Source of the DNA: Pohlia nutans
Taxonomy: Eukaryota > Streptophyta > Bryopsida > Bryales > Mniaceae
Reading direction: 5' to 3'
Assembly (NCBI GenBank): GCA_022496805.1
Contig: CM040088.1
Span: 27,720,452 to 27,784,451, forward strand
Length of the DNA: 64,000 nucleotides
Shown: positions 33,888-44,012 of the stretch, piece after piece
Layout: each line of letters begins with the position of its first letter
How positions within the stretch are numbered: the first letter of the stretch is position 1
Position numbers and translations under genes: made by a program
The notes under the pieces: generated by a model
The model's database searches: none
What the model saw: only the letters and a program-made list of their open reading frames with translations
Told to the model about the DNA's origin: nothing

Positions 33888-35429
33888 GCGCCTAAAGAAG
33901 GAGAAGCTGCGTATGACCAACAACGAACAATTCTTTTGAAAACCGAGCAATTTCGAGTTCATGGAGGGACTATGGCAATGCCAGTTGACTCATCATTTCT
34001 TGACCAAGTTCGTGCAATATCAGCAATGGACCCTCTTGTTCTTGACATTCAGCGTCGCCCTGCTACTGATCGCGACAATTTCAAGTTTGTGGATGACCTC
34101 TTGTATTTTGAGGAGCACTTGTATATTCCAAAAGGTTCAACATGCCTTCGAATTCTTCAAGCCCGTCATGATTTTCCTGCAGCCGGACATTTTGGATTCA
34201 ACAAGACGTTAGAACTCATTTCTCGAGATTTTTGGTGGCCTCAGATGTGGAAGACTGTTAAAGACTATGTTCTTTCTTCTGACACTTGTTCTAGATCGAA
34301 GAATTCACGACATCGTCCGTATGGACTCTTGCAACCGCTGCCTATTCCAAAGCAGCCATGGTCTTCTGTTTCTATGGATTTCATCACCGATTTACCTCCA
34401 TTGAAGTCATTTGACACCATATTCGTGGTTGTTGACCGATTGACAAAAATGGCACATTTCATTCCTTGCAAGAAGACAATCACCGGAGAAGAGACAGCAA
34501 GATTATTTTTGGACAACATTTATCGATATCATGGATTACCAGATGACATCGTTTCAGATCGTGGACCGCAATTTGTCTCTAAATTTTGGAGATCTCTTTT
34601 TGAAATCTTGAAGGTGCAAATCAAACTCTCTTCTGCTTTTCATCCTCAAATTGATGGCCAAACGGAGCGTGTAAACCAAGTATTGGAGCAGTATTTGCGT
34701 TGCAACATCAACTATCAACAAGACGATTGGACTTTGCACTTGCCATTGGCTGAGTTTGCATATAATAATACCGTTCATGCATCGACTCAACAAACGCCAT
34801 TCTATGCCAACTATGGATATCATCCAAAGTTTGACATGTTAAAACCAATAGAGAATGAGAATTCGGCAGCAGTCGACTTTGCAACAAGATTATCAGAACT
34901 CCATGCGTTGATGAAGATTCATTTAGGAGAAGCCCAAGATCGCTACAAAGGCGCCGCAGATAAACTTAGAAAGGAATCACCGTCATTCCTAATTGGCGAC
35001 AAAGTATGGCTTATTCGGCGCAATATCAAGACTACAAGACCATGTGATAAGTTGGACTATCGTCGATTAGGACCATTCCTTATTCAGCAACAAGTCAATC
35101 CGGTGGCTTTTCGGTTGGACCTACCAGCATCTATGAAGGTACATCATGTTTTTCATGTGTCACCGTTAGAACCATACAAAGAGTCGAATATACCAGGAAG
35201 AAAGCAACCACCACCGCCCAGCATTGAAGTTGATACCCACGAGGAATATGAAGTTGAAAAAGTACTTGATTCGCGGCGAAGACGAGGCAAATTAGAATAT
35301 CTTATACACTGGCGTGGTTACGACATCAATGAACGGACGTGGGAACCAGCAATAAATGTCGTTGGCGCGCCTCAAAAGGTACAGGAATTTCATCAACGTT
35401 ATCCTGATAAGCCACGACCTATTCGATGA
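33888..35429 (+). pseudogene. pol: pol of element 2, second part (integrase-chromodomain)
   Basis: Downstream continuation of the interrupted pol frame to a stop at 35427-35429. Integrase has the two His of the HHCC site (RHDFPAAGHFG), but the first Cys of the CxxC pair is Ser (TCT at 34278-34280, giving SDTC), which should weaken zinc binding. The catalytic triad is intact: Asp 34377, Asp 34557, Glu 34665 (codon starts; 35 residues between the last two). A C-terminal chromodomain (about 35248-35400) has YLIHWRGYDINERTWEP. Integrase inserts the cDNA, and in this class the chromodomain is thought to guide it to marked chromatin. Confidence 0.92.
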
Positions 35430-35453
35430 TAACTTCAACAAGAAGCTCTTCCG

Positions 35454-35507
35454 TTGAGAGCTGTATATAAAGAGGGGAGAGCAATCAAAAAGCAACACAG
35501 CTCTCAA
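35454..35507 (+). promoter_or_regulatory. Internal TATA box framed by an inverted repeat (element 2)
   Basis: TATATAAAG at 35464-35472 lies 25 bp after the pol stop and 76 bp before the ATG of the extra ORF. It is bracketed by a perfect 11-bp inverted repeat, TTGAGAGCTGT (35454-35464) and ACAGCTCTCAA (35497-35507). This looks like a separate promoter for the downstream ORF, or an RNA hairpin; only the sequence arrangement is certain. Confidence 0.5.
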
Positions 35508-35547
35508 CCTCAGAAACATCTTCTCTTGTACTTCTTTTCTTCTCAAT

Positions 35548-35991
35548 ATGTCTAATTGGAAGGTATTCCAAGACTCTTTAGATTCTGAATCGCAACCGGA
35601 GTCTTAGCGTGAGCTGTCTTTATCACAATTGCCGAACCAGCCTGCAGATCCTTTGCCACCACAAGAGCCTCGAAACGAAGCTGAACCTTCTCAACAACGA
35701 AGACGGCCTCGAAATGAAGAACCTCTTGAACCACGGCAACGTCGAAAAATACCCAGTAGCAGATCGTTGGTGATTGTCATCGAAGTAGAACTTGCTTTTG
35801 AAGGTCGTCCGGAAGCAGTATTTGAAGGATTTTTTTGCAACGAAGACACAGAAGTCCAAGCATGGTCTCAAGTAGCGGGCGTCGGTCACTATCGCTGGTT
35901 GCAAGGGCCCTTAAACCACTTAACTCGCGCTAGACAACTTGAGTATGTCGGAGAAACCATGAGACATATTTTTGATTTTCTTCGCCTCTGA
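35548..35991 (+). pseudogene. Extra ORF between pol and 3' LTR of element 2, unknown protein
   Basis: ATG at 35548, then one frame of 148 codons to a stop at 35989-35991, broken by a TAG at 35605-35607 (one change from a Gln codon). The N-terminal half is rich in Pro, Glu, Gln and Arg (EPRQRRKIPSSR). The C-terminal half is compact and less charged (LVIVIEVELAFEGRPEAVFE, VAGVGHYRWLQGPLNHLTRA). Standard Ty3 chromoviruses have nothing here, and element 1 does not. Some plant Ty3 and env-like elements carry additional ORFs in this position, but no signal peptide or membrane segment is visible, so an envelope is unlikely. Function unknown. Confidence 0.6.
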
Positions 35992-36033
35992 TCGAGAGTC
36001 CACAACAACACTCCTCGTGAAGACTCGTCGCTA

Positions 36034-36046
36034 GAGAGGGAGGTGA
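36034..36046 (+). promoter_or_regulatory. Polypurine tract of element 2
   Basis: GAGAGGGAGG followed by TGA directly precedes the 3' LTR. Confidence 0.75.
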
Positions 36047-36604
36047 TGTCACGGACATAGAACCTTGAGATGGGTATTGCAAAGACTAGGCCTTGAAGCC
36101 AGAGATATGTTATTGTTCAAGACTAGTTCGTGATGGGTATTGCCGTAGTTGTCCAGAGATAAGTTATTGTCCAAACTAGTTCGTGATGGGTATTGCCGTA
36201 TTGTCCAGTGATAAGTTATTGTCCAAACTAGTTCGTGATGGGTATTGCCACCGACATAGAACCTTCTAGAATACTTCTAGAAGTTCTATAGGTCCTTTGA
36301 CTTTTAGGATCTTTCTAGATACTTCCTAGGGACTCTCATAGTCTCTAGGAAGCCCCTTCAGAAGCTTCCTTAGTACTAGTATATCTAGGGGACGAGATGA
36401 GGGACTCTTCACTCTCGTCAACACAAGTTTAGGAGCACCCTTGAGTGTGCCTTGTCTTGTATCTTGTTCAACTATCGATTAGTTCAATATACTTTCTTGA
36501 GAACCACTCTTGTGTACTATTGCACTTCTTGTTCTTGGGTCCTTGTTCATGTTCTTGCTCTTGTTCTCTTGTTCTCTTGTTCTTGAGTTCTTGTGTCCCT
36601 GACA
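36047..36604 (+). repeat. 3' LTR of element 2
   Basis: 558 bp, one difference from the 5' LTR. Confidence 0.95.
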
Positions 36605-36934
36605 AACCTAATCATACAATTTATAGAATTCACATACACTAACGACAAATTTTTACCAGAAACAATTGGCAAAATAATCCTAAAATACCAACCACTAATT
36701 AATAATATCATACAACAAGGTTGGAAAGTAGATCCAATCATAGTCATCACAGCTGGAGCCAAAGGAACCACACACGCCCCCTCAATGAAACAACTAGAAA
36801 CAAAAGTTAACATATGTGAGACCTCCATAAAACACACATTTAAAGCAATAAACACCATTGCCATACAATATGCTGGATCAATCCTCTTACACAAAAGACG
36901 TATAGAAAATAATCAGCCAATACCAACAGAATAA
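36605..36934 (+). pseudogene. Probable non-LTR retrotransposon ORF fragment, downstream part
   Basis: Open frame ending at 36932-36934, with FIEFTYTNDKFLPETIGKII, KYQPLINNIIQQGWKVDP and AIQYAGSILLHKRRIENNQP. It continues the peptide ending at 28698. The Ile/Thr/Asn-rich, A-rich composition contrasts with element 2. I take it for the C-terminal end of a LINE-type ORF2, with moderate doubt. It marks the site that element 2 invaded. Confidence 0.5.
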
Positions 36935-36944
36935 GTATATTAAA

Positions 36945-37200
36945 AGAGGGGGGTAGTGGTGAAAACCACTGCTAGCCACTCTTTTCAAACACTAGCTTAA
37001 TACAAACACTTGTCTCAGGGGATAGGTAAGGCCGGTTGGTTGGTACAACTTTCCTGCCATGATAACTCACTAGCAGTACCAAGTCATGTGTATAACACCA
37101 CTGCTCAAACGAGCCCAATGAGAATCGAACCCGGACCACATAAATGTGATACAACGCCCTTCACCAACCAACCTAAGAACTCATGACTTGGTGATAACAC
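36945..37200 (-). mobile_element. tRNA-derived SINE-like element
   Basis: On the minus strand TAGGTTGGTTGG (37164-37175) resembles a polymerase III A box, and GGGTTCGATTC (37122-37132) matches a B box, about 40 nt apart. A non-tRNA body follows towards 36945. A short inverted pair (ACCAAGTCATG / CATGACTTGGT) spans the head. No cloverleaf tRNA can be folded, so it is not called a tRNA gene. Confidence 0.5.
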
Positions 37201-37318
37201 TCCACTCGAAACATACCTTTATTCAAATTAGTACCCAACCAATAATATTGTATTAATGTATTACTTTATTATGTTACTGTACTATTACTGTTACTTTGTT
37301 TCGGTTACTATAGTGTCC

Positions 37319-37425
37319 ATCCTCGAAAGGGGAGAGTAGTATTGTCCCAATGTCCCCTTGCCCGGTGGGCACCGGGTCATTGACATTACGAACGGACACT
37401 TTATTTATGCCGGCCTTGAAATAGG
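37319..37425 (+). repeat. Dispersed repeat with CTCGAAAGGGGAGAGTAGT, copy 1
   Basis: TCCTCGAAAGGGGAGAGTAG..., GGTGGGCACCGGGTCATTG and GCCGGCCT blocks recur at 61166-61290 in the same orientation. It may be the 3' end of a retroposon; identity unknown. Confidence 0.6.
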
Positions 37426-38214
37426 GTCGTAGTTTCTAATTTGGCAACTTCATAATAAATATCGCATGCCACCTCATGTCACTCTTATTACATGGAAAGA
37501 ACATGGCACTCTCAATGAAAGTGGGAATGACGAGTGGCTAGCTCCTATGTAGTGTCAAGGGACACTATCTCTCTTTACCTTTGAATGAATTGTGGTAAAA
37601 AACATCAACTCTCTTCGGACACCAACCAAATACGCCATTTCAGTGTAGTCTATTAGGCACTTTTCCTAGTATCTAAGGTGAATTGACCTAATTCTACTTT
37701 TACCTTAATTTTGCATTCTATAACAAACCTCTAATTCCACCTTTGGTTTGATACAATTTCATCTCATTTTAAATGAATACTAAATGCATTAAGTAATAAG
37801 TGGATTCAGGTGTCAATGGGGCGGTTTTAGGTGAGTTACTACAATGAATGAGGATGAGATTACAAAGTGATGGTTAAACGATTAAGGCAATGAAGGAAGC
37901 CATTTAGCATGGGCAATCAAGTACAGTACTTTTTGCTAATAGTATGGGTGGATTTATAGTGAGGGAGGGTAATTAGTGAAGGTGATACTAAAATGTAAAA
38001 TTAGTGCAAAATAAAGATTTCAGGCACTTAGTAAAAATTTCAGCCCTCGTCGATTTCATGATTTTGCAAAATAGAGCGTGTCTTTAGAATTAGTACCACA
38101 CGCACTATTAGCAAAAAGTATGTAGTTTTTTGAGTGTAAATGGATGTAAATGGGGCGGTTTAAGGTGACTTCTCTATAAACTATAGATTAATTTTGAATG
38201 ATTGTAGAACATTT
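37426..38214. other. Spacer with dispersed repeat copy 2
   Basis: No gene. About 37970-38115 is the second copy of the repeat at 28180-28330. Two similar GGGGCGGTTT.AGGTGA words occur at about 37817 and 38153. Confidence 0.5.
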
Positions 38215-39165
38215 TTGAGGTGCTTATGAGTATTAGAATGTACATAGCATAATGCTGCAGTGTAGAGGAGCACGCTTTTGAGAATTGCACCCAAAGATTA
38301 TCTTCAATTAGATCCTTTTTTCTAAGTGATGAGGGAATGCTATTTGTATTCCATGAATTTTGGGACTACCGTGCAGTGCTACGTATACTGAATTTATCGT
38401 TCTATGTGGGGAAGGTGCTAGAGTTTGGACAAGGCAAATGGGTTAGGAAGATGAATGTTGTGTGGTATTGGCCCATGAGAGGACGGGAAGTGCAAGACGA
38501 GCAGGGATCTAAAGGCTATATTCGTTATATTGAGACTTTTCGCAGTATCATTTTTATCTTCGACTCGAAGATGAACCGTTTTATCTCTTTACTAGTATTT
38601 TTTAATAAATAGGTAAGAACATCAACTTTTAGAATTTCATTATAGAATCACTATTTGAGCATTATACTTTTTTGGTTTCAATTACTAGTTTTTAAATGAA
38701 TTTTTGAATAACTAGCATTCCGTCTCAAAAGTTTCGAAACGTCTCAAACGTCTCAATATAACAAATATGGCCTTTCTAGTAAAGCAAGGTATACGAATTG
38801 CATGGAATCATTGTGGGAGCCATTTGGTGAGGGACACAGATGGGTTGTCAAAGACGTGGCTATATTCTCATGGGAAAACGTGCTGGTAAGAACAAGGGGT
38901 GGGCTTGTACAAGAGAACAATGTGCGAGTGCATTGCGAGCTGATGGAGGCGAAGATCAAAATTCCAACTGCATTTGGTAGAGTATATTGCACTACAAATG
39001 GAAGAAATGGAAAATTAACGTTTGCATAATGATTTAGATAGATATTAATAGGTTTAGTACATCGTATGAGACACATGGTACTATGAGCTGCATTACGTAG
39101 CAGCAATAGCTACATAGTATAGCGCAACGTGTATTACTCGGTTGATTGTGCATGGGTGATTCGAA
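38215..39165 (+). pseudogene. Protein-like module, copy 2, upstream of piggyBac transposase
   Basis: Homologous along its length to 18240-18960 (opposite strand), with peptides VLEFGQGKWVRKM (about 38420) and EGHRWVVKDVAIFSWENVLV (ORF 38802-39029). The module is split by a 263-bp miniature element (38512-38774) that copy 1 lacks. It ends where the piggyBac transposase homology begins. Selective conservation of the peptide over DNA wobble positions suggests former coding. It may be the N-terminal or accessory ORF of a piggyBac-type element; that is inference from adjacency. Confidence 0.5.
38512..38774 (+). mobile_element. AAGGCC-ended miniature element, copy 1 (263 bp)
   Basis: Left end AAGGCTATATTCGTTATATT and right end (reverse complement) AAGGCCATATTTGTTATATT, with the 4-bp duplication TCTA (38508-38511, 38775-38778). 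The homologous module at 18240-18960 has no insertion here, giving an empty site. A second family member lies at 56251-56461. Confidence 0.85.
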
Positions 39166-39167
39166 TG

Positions 39168-40470
39168 ACTGGACTCCAGTGACGTACAAAGATTTAGAGG
39201 GTTACTTTGCCATTTGTATGTTTATGAGTCTCAAAAAATTGCCCAATCTTATGGTCACGTGAACATGTCTTGTACCATTGCCCTATCATCTCCTCCATGA
39301 TGTCTCGAGAGCGTTTTGAGTCCATTACAAGGTATTTACATTTGACGCCAGACTCTAGCAGGGTCGGTGATAAAAATGATCCCTATTATGACAAAGTGTG
39401 GAAAGTGCGGTGGCTAGCTGAAGAAGTTAGGGGAGGCATGTCAATCTTCATGGAACCCAAATATTGCAATCACACTAGATGAAAGCATGGTACGCTATAA
39501 GGGCAAGTATTGCCCTGTATGGCAATATTTGCCAAAAAAGCCAGTGAAGTTTGGACTAAAAGTCTAGGTCTTGGCCGATGCGAGATCCAAATATGTCTGG
39601 AATTTTGAATTTTATTGTGGAGCTAGTTCCAAGTTTGGCAAGACAAAAAACCACAATGGCAAGGGGGTAGGCAAGCAAGGACGGGATGTGGTAAAGAATT
39701 TGGTGAAGGATTTGCATAACAAAGGTCATCTTCTAGTTGTAGACAATTTCTTCACTAGTATACCTTTATTCATTAGTCTTCTAGAGGTGGGCATTTTTGC
39801 CACGGGGACTACACGGACTGATAGAAAGGGCCTTCCACCATATTTGACAATTAAGGTGGACAATGCCAAACATGAGCAAGGATGGTTTGATTGGTGCATG
39901 CACGAGAGTGGCAAAGTTTGTTGTCTAGTATGGAAGGATAAAAATTCCGTACTAATGTTATCTACACATACAACACTGACACCACCAACGGGCGGACCAT
40001 TGACTGTGTGCCGCTTGGTAAATGGCGAGAAGAAGGTTCCAATGTCCCCCATTCACCTTGAATACACAAGGGAAATGAGGGACGTTGATGTGGCCTACCA
40101 ATTGAGGGGGACCTACTCGTGCTTGTCAAAAAGCCATAAGTGGTGGCATCGTGCCCTATTCTTTCTACTGGATACTATCTTCATAGACATATGGATAATT
40201 CATTCGGAGATCTCGTATTGGCATGGTGTTGAGCCACTAACGCAATTGGAATTCCACTTGCAGCTTGCGCAACAATTGGGCGCATCTATGCCAAGACCAC
40301 AACTTTGTACATCAACAATTGCACCACTTGAGCCACGTGCTCATAGTACATTATCCACGAAGTATAGGCGTGTGTGCTTGGTGTGTGGAATGCGCACGAA
40401 CAAGATATGCCTGGGTTGAGCGGGGCTATCCATCTGTGAGGGAGATTGCTACTTCAAAATTTATCATGTT
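39168..40470 (+). pseudogene. piggyBac (DDE_Tnp_1_7-type) transposase, decayed
   Basis: Conceptual pieces in order: WTPVTYKDLEGYF (39172), then after a frameshift near 39250 HCPIISSMMSRERFESITRY, then after another near 39440 NPNIAITLDESMVRYKGKY with the first catalytic Asp (39478), a TAG at 39565-39567 in place of a Trp, and the long ORF 39571-40419. That ORF has VVDNFFTSIPLFISLLEVGI (second Asp 39742), GTTRTDRKGLP, and MRDVDVAYQLRGTYS then KSHKWWHRALFF. The family motif is GVDxxDQ: the third Asp (40087) is kept, but the second Asp of this motif is Tyr (40096). A premature TGA at 40417-40419 falls inside the C-terminal Cys-rich domain, which continues to CEGDCYFKIYH. The enzyme cuts and pastes at TTAA; this copy is inactive. 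Confidence 0.85.
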
Positions 40471-41330
40471 TATCGCCATTGAATGGATGCAAATGGCTTT
40501 GGTTGCATGAGGATATATTGACCGTAAAGAAGTAGAAAATATTAAAAAAAGAAAAAAGAAAAAGAAAAAAGAAAAAAGAAACACACAAACCACTGTGAGG
40601 AAAAAAATATTATGTTATTGAAGGACATGGCAATCGTAAATGTAGTAGTTCCAAGTGAGGGCAAACTTTCGGTTACTTGCAAAGGCGGGTGAGCCATTGT
40701 GTTGCATGTACAGGCCTGGTCATGGGTCAACTGAAATCAACTGTCAGCTGAGTTGGTTCCTCCTGTGTTGACACATGCTGCCGGGCAGTATTGACCTCGG
40801 GGAGGTCGTGGGCCCGGGCAGTCATGCATAGGCAGACCTCGTGGCCACTCATAGTGACCGTCTGCCTTGTGCATGACGCTGTCCAGTGGCTCTCTTCATG
40901 TGTTGACCTTGCAGCAAGAAAAGTGCATAGATCTCACTATTGGAGCCTATTTTTGGATTGGCGAGATCCTATTTTATTGTAATCAGTTATGCAACATGAT
41001 GTCCTTGTAATCTCCGTTTTTCATGTTGTACAACGGTTGGTTTGTGAATGTTGGCCTCCAAATTGGGTGCTCCCACAACCTATTTACAATGTGGTGCTTG
41101 AAGTGCAAGCTGGATTGTGACGACGTGTGGACAGATTGTGAGGTGATTTTTTCCTCTACGGTTTTGAATGCCATATTTGGCTCTGCGATCTTCCAAATGT
41201 ACCGTGCATCACATTGTCATCTCTTGGAATGACAATTTCTATTTTTGCCCGCCCTTAGTCAACGATGGCAACTTTAGATTGATCATCAATCTCCCTGGAA
41301 TTCAATGTCAACGTTGGCATGACAATCTCC
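40471..41330. other. Spacer downstream of the transposase
   Basis: A GA-rich A tract at 40538-40590. No gene and no clear TTAA-CCC terminus found, so the right end of the transposase-bearing element is not located. Confidence 0.45.
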
Positions 41331-42258
41331 TCACTGTATTACATGTACTGTAGCTACAAAATGAACGTAGTCGGCCATCAAAACTCCAAAACATCCAAAG
41401 CAGTTTTGAAGTGCATTGTGGGTAGAGGTGCGTACTTCTGCATTTTCATGGGCGGCTGAGGTCAATGGCGCCAGCAGCCGCATCTCCTTCGCCATCCTGC
41501 TCTCCGTTTTTTGTCGCATGGGCCTGACGACCTCCTCCCGTGCCGTCACACATTCCAACGACGCGGCCTCCGATAGGGCCGACCTCCGCATCCCCAACAC
41601 TGTCTTAATGCATGTTCCCGCCACCTTCATTGTCTCCAATGTACATGTCAAGAAGGGATGCATGCACCCTAGCTGCTGTAGGCGGGATCTGCCAGAGCTA
41701 GGTAGCGCGTCCTCTGCCGCGATCGTGATGGCGGTGGCCTCCAGTCGTGCCATCTTTGCTGCGGCCTCCTCCATTAGTTTGGATAGGTCCGCTTCTGCCT
41801 GGCAACCCACGAATTGCACCATCATCTGCCGCACTACGCGTTCCACCTCGCCGGACACCTCCATGTCTATGGCGTCGCATATGAGGCCATGGATCACGAC
41901 CACGGTGGGGGCCGTTGTGAACTAGATTGGACCAGTTATACAAGCGTAGGAGCTCATTCATCCAGTCGGGGAACTCACGGCATCCTTGCCACTCAAGAAG
42001 ATATGCAACCCAACGCCTCCATGCGTACTGATTTCCTCGTGGTGATGTTTGAGCATAGTATAGCCGTCCGTCTTCAAAGCCAGGAAGTGATCTCAAGTAC
42101 TCTGTATTTAGCATACCCAGAATCACTGCAATGGTAGCATCATTACAACCATGGGTAGAGAGCCATCTTGTGAGTGCAGCTGCTTGAGGTTGCAAATCTG
42201 TAGGTGGTGGTGGTGGATTAAAAAAGAAGTAGCGGTGTGCAGCGAATGCCATGTTCAC
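41331..42258 (-). pseudogene. Antisense gene-like locus, two frames, unknown protein
   Basis: Minus strand. An ATG near 42252 opens a frame (MAFAAHRYFFFNPPPPPTDL, WLSTHGCNDATIAVILGMLN, WRRWVAYLLEWQGCREFPDW) that reads well to about 41930. The coding-like signal then shifts frame and continues to 41331 with a helical, Ala/Glu-rich segment (LSKLMEEAAAKMARLEA). The shift could be an unrecognised intron or a one-base indel. GC is far higher than in neighbouring DNA, with a coding pattern in third positions. The tract WLSTHG...LPGF looks like a small helical domain, but I cannot name it. It may be a host gene or transposon cargo. Confidence 0.45.
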
Positions 42259-43242
42259 GTGATTGGACTGCTAGCATTTCTTTTGTGAAAGAGCTGATGG
42301 TTTTCAATGCACTAAATTATATAGTCTTTGAATGCAATAATTGTTCAAGTTTTGCAATTGTTGTGACATTGATTGTGCTTATGTTGTATGGACAAGTGTG
42401 AATTGCATGAATCTCCAACCTTCTACTTTGCCTTGCATGTTGAGTGAACATGATTTCTTTAATACTAGATGTAGGATGAAATTTACCTTGCAACACAATT
42501 TACATGATTTGTTTAGTGCGAGCTCTTTAATGTTGCATTGCAAATCGTGATGGCGGCTCAATGCAGTAATTGGAAGATCAAAATATTGCACCCGCTTGTA
42601 ATTTTCGTGTACTCTGAGGAGACGGGTCAAGCTATGAATTTTTTGTGTTTTTTGTGACTGCCTTTGTTGTCAATACCATCTTCAAACAAGGCTGTTGTGC
42701 ACTAGATGAATTTTGGTTGGTTACTCCCATGGCAGGACTGCTGACTTAGAATCCAACACATTACAGATGGGGTGGGCAGTCACTGCCCATCCTCCTGCAT
42801 TTGCCCATTCAGAATCTGCACGTTCTGCTCTACAACAACATCAGGCAAGACGTCAGGTTATTGAAACATCTCAAGTACTTGCCCACAGCACATGCCCACA
42901 AAGAAATTATGCCTGCACTTACAAAAGATTGTCTACGCGGTATTGATGATTCTTGCTTCAATGGGCTAGTAAAAATCAGTAATTGGCCGTCTTTGTATTC
43001 CAACACCGCCATTTTCTTCAATGTACAGTTATACACCAATAGAGAATGAGATAGATGACAAAACACTTGCTAGATGACCACAATTTTCAGTCTGATAATA
43101 TTTTTAGAAATTTGACCATATAGATAATTTTCAAACATCATGTTTTTCATTTTCTTTGTTGGGATATACTTCATTGAAATGATGGAAGTCACCTTTTATA
43201 AGACATCTTAGTTTTGCTCTAAACCCCTCGTGCTTTTATGGG
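42259..43242. other. Spacer, one possible coding fragment
   Basis: The frame at 42801-43049 (NLHVLLYNNIRQDVRLLKHL, KDCLRGIDDSCFNGLVKISN) has a protein-like residue pattern but no homologue I recognise. An unpaired piggyBac-type right end, GGGTTAA, lies at 43240-43246. Confidence 0.3.
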
Positions 43243-43281
43243 TTAAGAGCTCACTTTTTGAATAAGAATGAAACATGACAT

Positions 43282-43654
43282 AAACCAATTTTGTTGTTTT
43301 AAAAAAAATCACAATATCTTATTTTGAAGATCCATACTTTACAAATGGTAGTCAACTAGCACAAGAACCAAGAGAAATTTGGATGGATGAAAAATGCGAT
43401 TATTCATCATCAAGAAAATGGTTCACAGTATGTTCAGCGTCTACTATGTGGACGCAGCCACGCTCAACCCTTTGACGCGCCTGTGTCCATATAATGGACA
43501 ATGAACATATTTTAAGCCTTCTCTTGACTATATCTCGTATAGTTTTTCATCCATCTAAATTTTCCTTGGTTCATGTACTTGTTGACTACCATTTATACAA
43601 TATGGATTCTCAAAAGAAGATATTGTGATTCTCTTTTAAATGAAAAATTGGTTT
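43282..43654. mobile_element. Foldback miniature element (373 bp)
   Basis: The left arm 43282-43393 (AAACCAATTTTGTTG..., GGATGGATGAAAAA) is repeated in reverse complement at 43543-43654, about 110 bp per arm with some indels. The middle is richer in GC. No target duplication is resolved. Confidence 0.75.
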
Positions 43655-43993
43655 ATTTGAAGATTTATTCTTGGTTCAAGCAGTGAGACCTTAACAATGA
43701 TTTTCCAAAATGAGTAAAATCAATTAATAGAAATTATACCATCCCATAGTGCATATTATTACAAATTTGTTACAATTTTTTTAATAAAAAATTGTTAATA
43801 TGGGATTTTAAAGTGAATTTCGAAAAAAAAAACCTTGCAAAATTAATTAAAATCTATGAATTTTTTTTGGGGAAAATCCATAGATGTGATCTACACATTG
43901 AGATTTACAAATTTTCTTTATATAACAACTCTATTTTTGTGATTCATCAACCGTTTTATAACACATCTTTGAAATTGGTAGTGGATCTCGAGG

Positions 43994-44012
43994 TTAAAGG
44001 GTTAAGGGTTAA
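43994..44012 (-). repeat. Clustered piggyBac-type right ends
   Basis: TTAA occurs at 43994, 44002 and 44009, joined as TTAAAGGGTTAAGGGTTAA. This is the same pattern as at 45993-46003, where one element inserted into another's terminus. Partners for these ends were not found. Confidence 0.4.

Larger units (their letters stand above)
28699..36604 (+). mobile_element. Ty3 chromovirus, complete with both LTRs (element 2)
   Basis: 558-bp LTRs at 28699-29256 and 36047-36604 have TG...CA ends with near-perfect inverted termini TGTCACGGACA / TGTCCCTGACA, and a clear 5-bp target duplication AACCT (28694-28698, 36605-36609). The LTRs differ at one position (T at about 28949 versus C at about 36301), so insertion is very recent. 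Gag, Pol with chromodomain, and an extra ORF follow. It is damaged by two in-frame TGA codons, a lost integrase zinc ligand, a TAG in the extra ORF, and a nested 1334-bp solo LTR. Confidence 0.95.

Noticed and set aside
35548..35991. Extra ORF of element 2 as an envelope gene
   Set aside because: No signal peptide, transmembrane segment or cleavage-site pattern is visible; the product would be short and charged.
37120..37176. A genuine tRNA gene on the minus strand
   Set aside because: A-box and B-box words are present but acceptor and anticodon stems do not form, so a SINE head is more likely.
41416..41925. Plus-strand ORF of 169 codons
   Set aside because: It lies opposite the better minus-strand frame and starts at a non-ATG codon; treated as a shadow.
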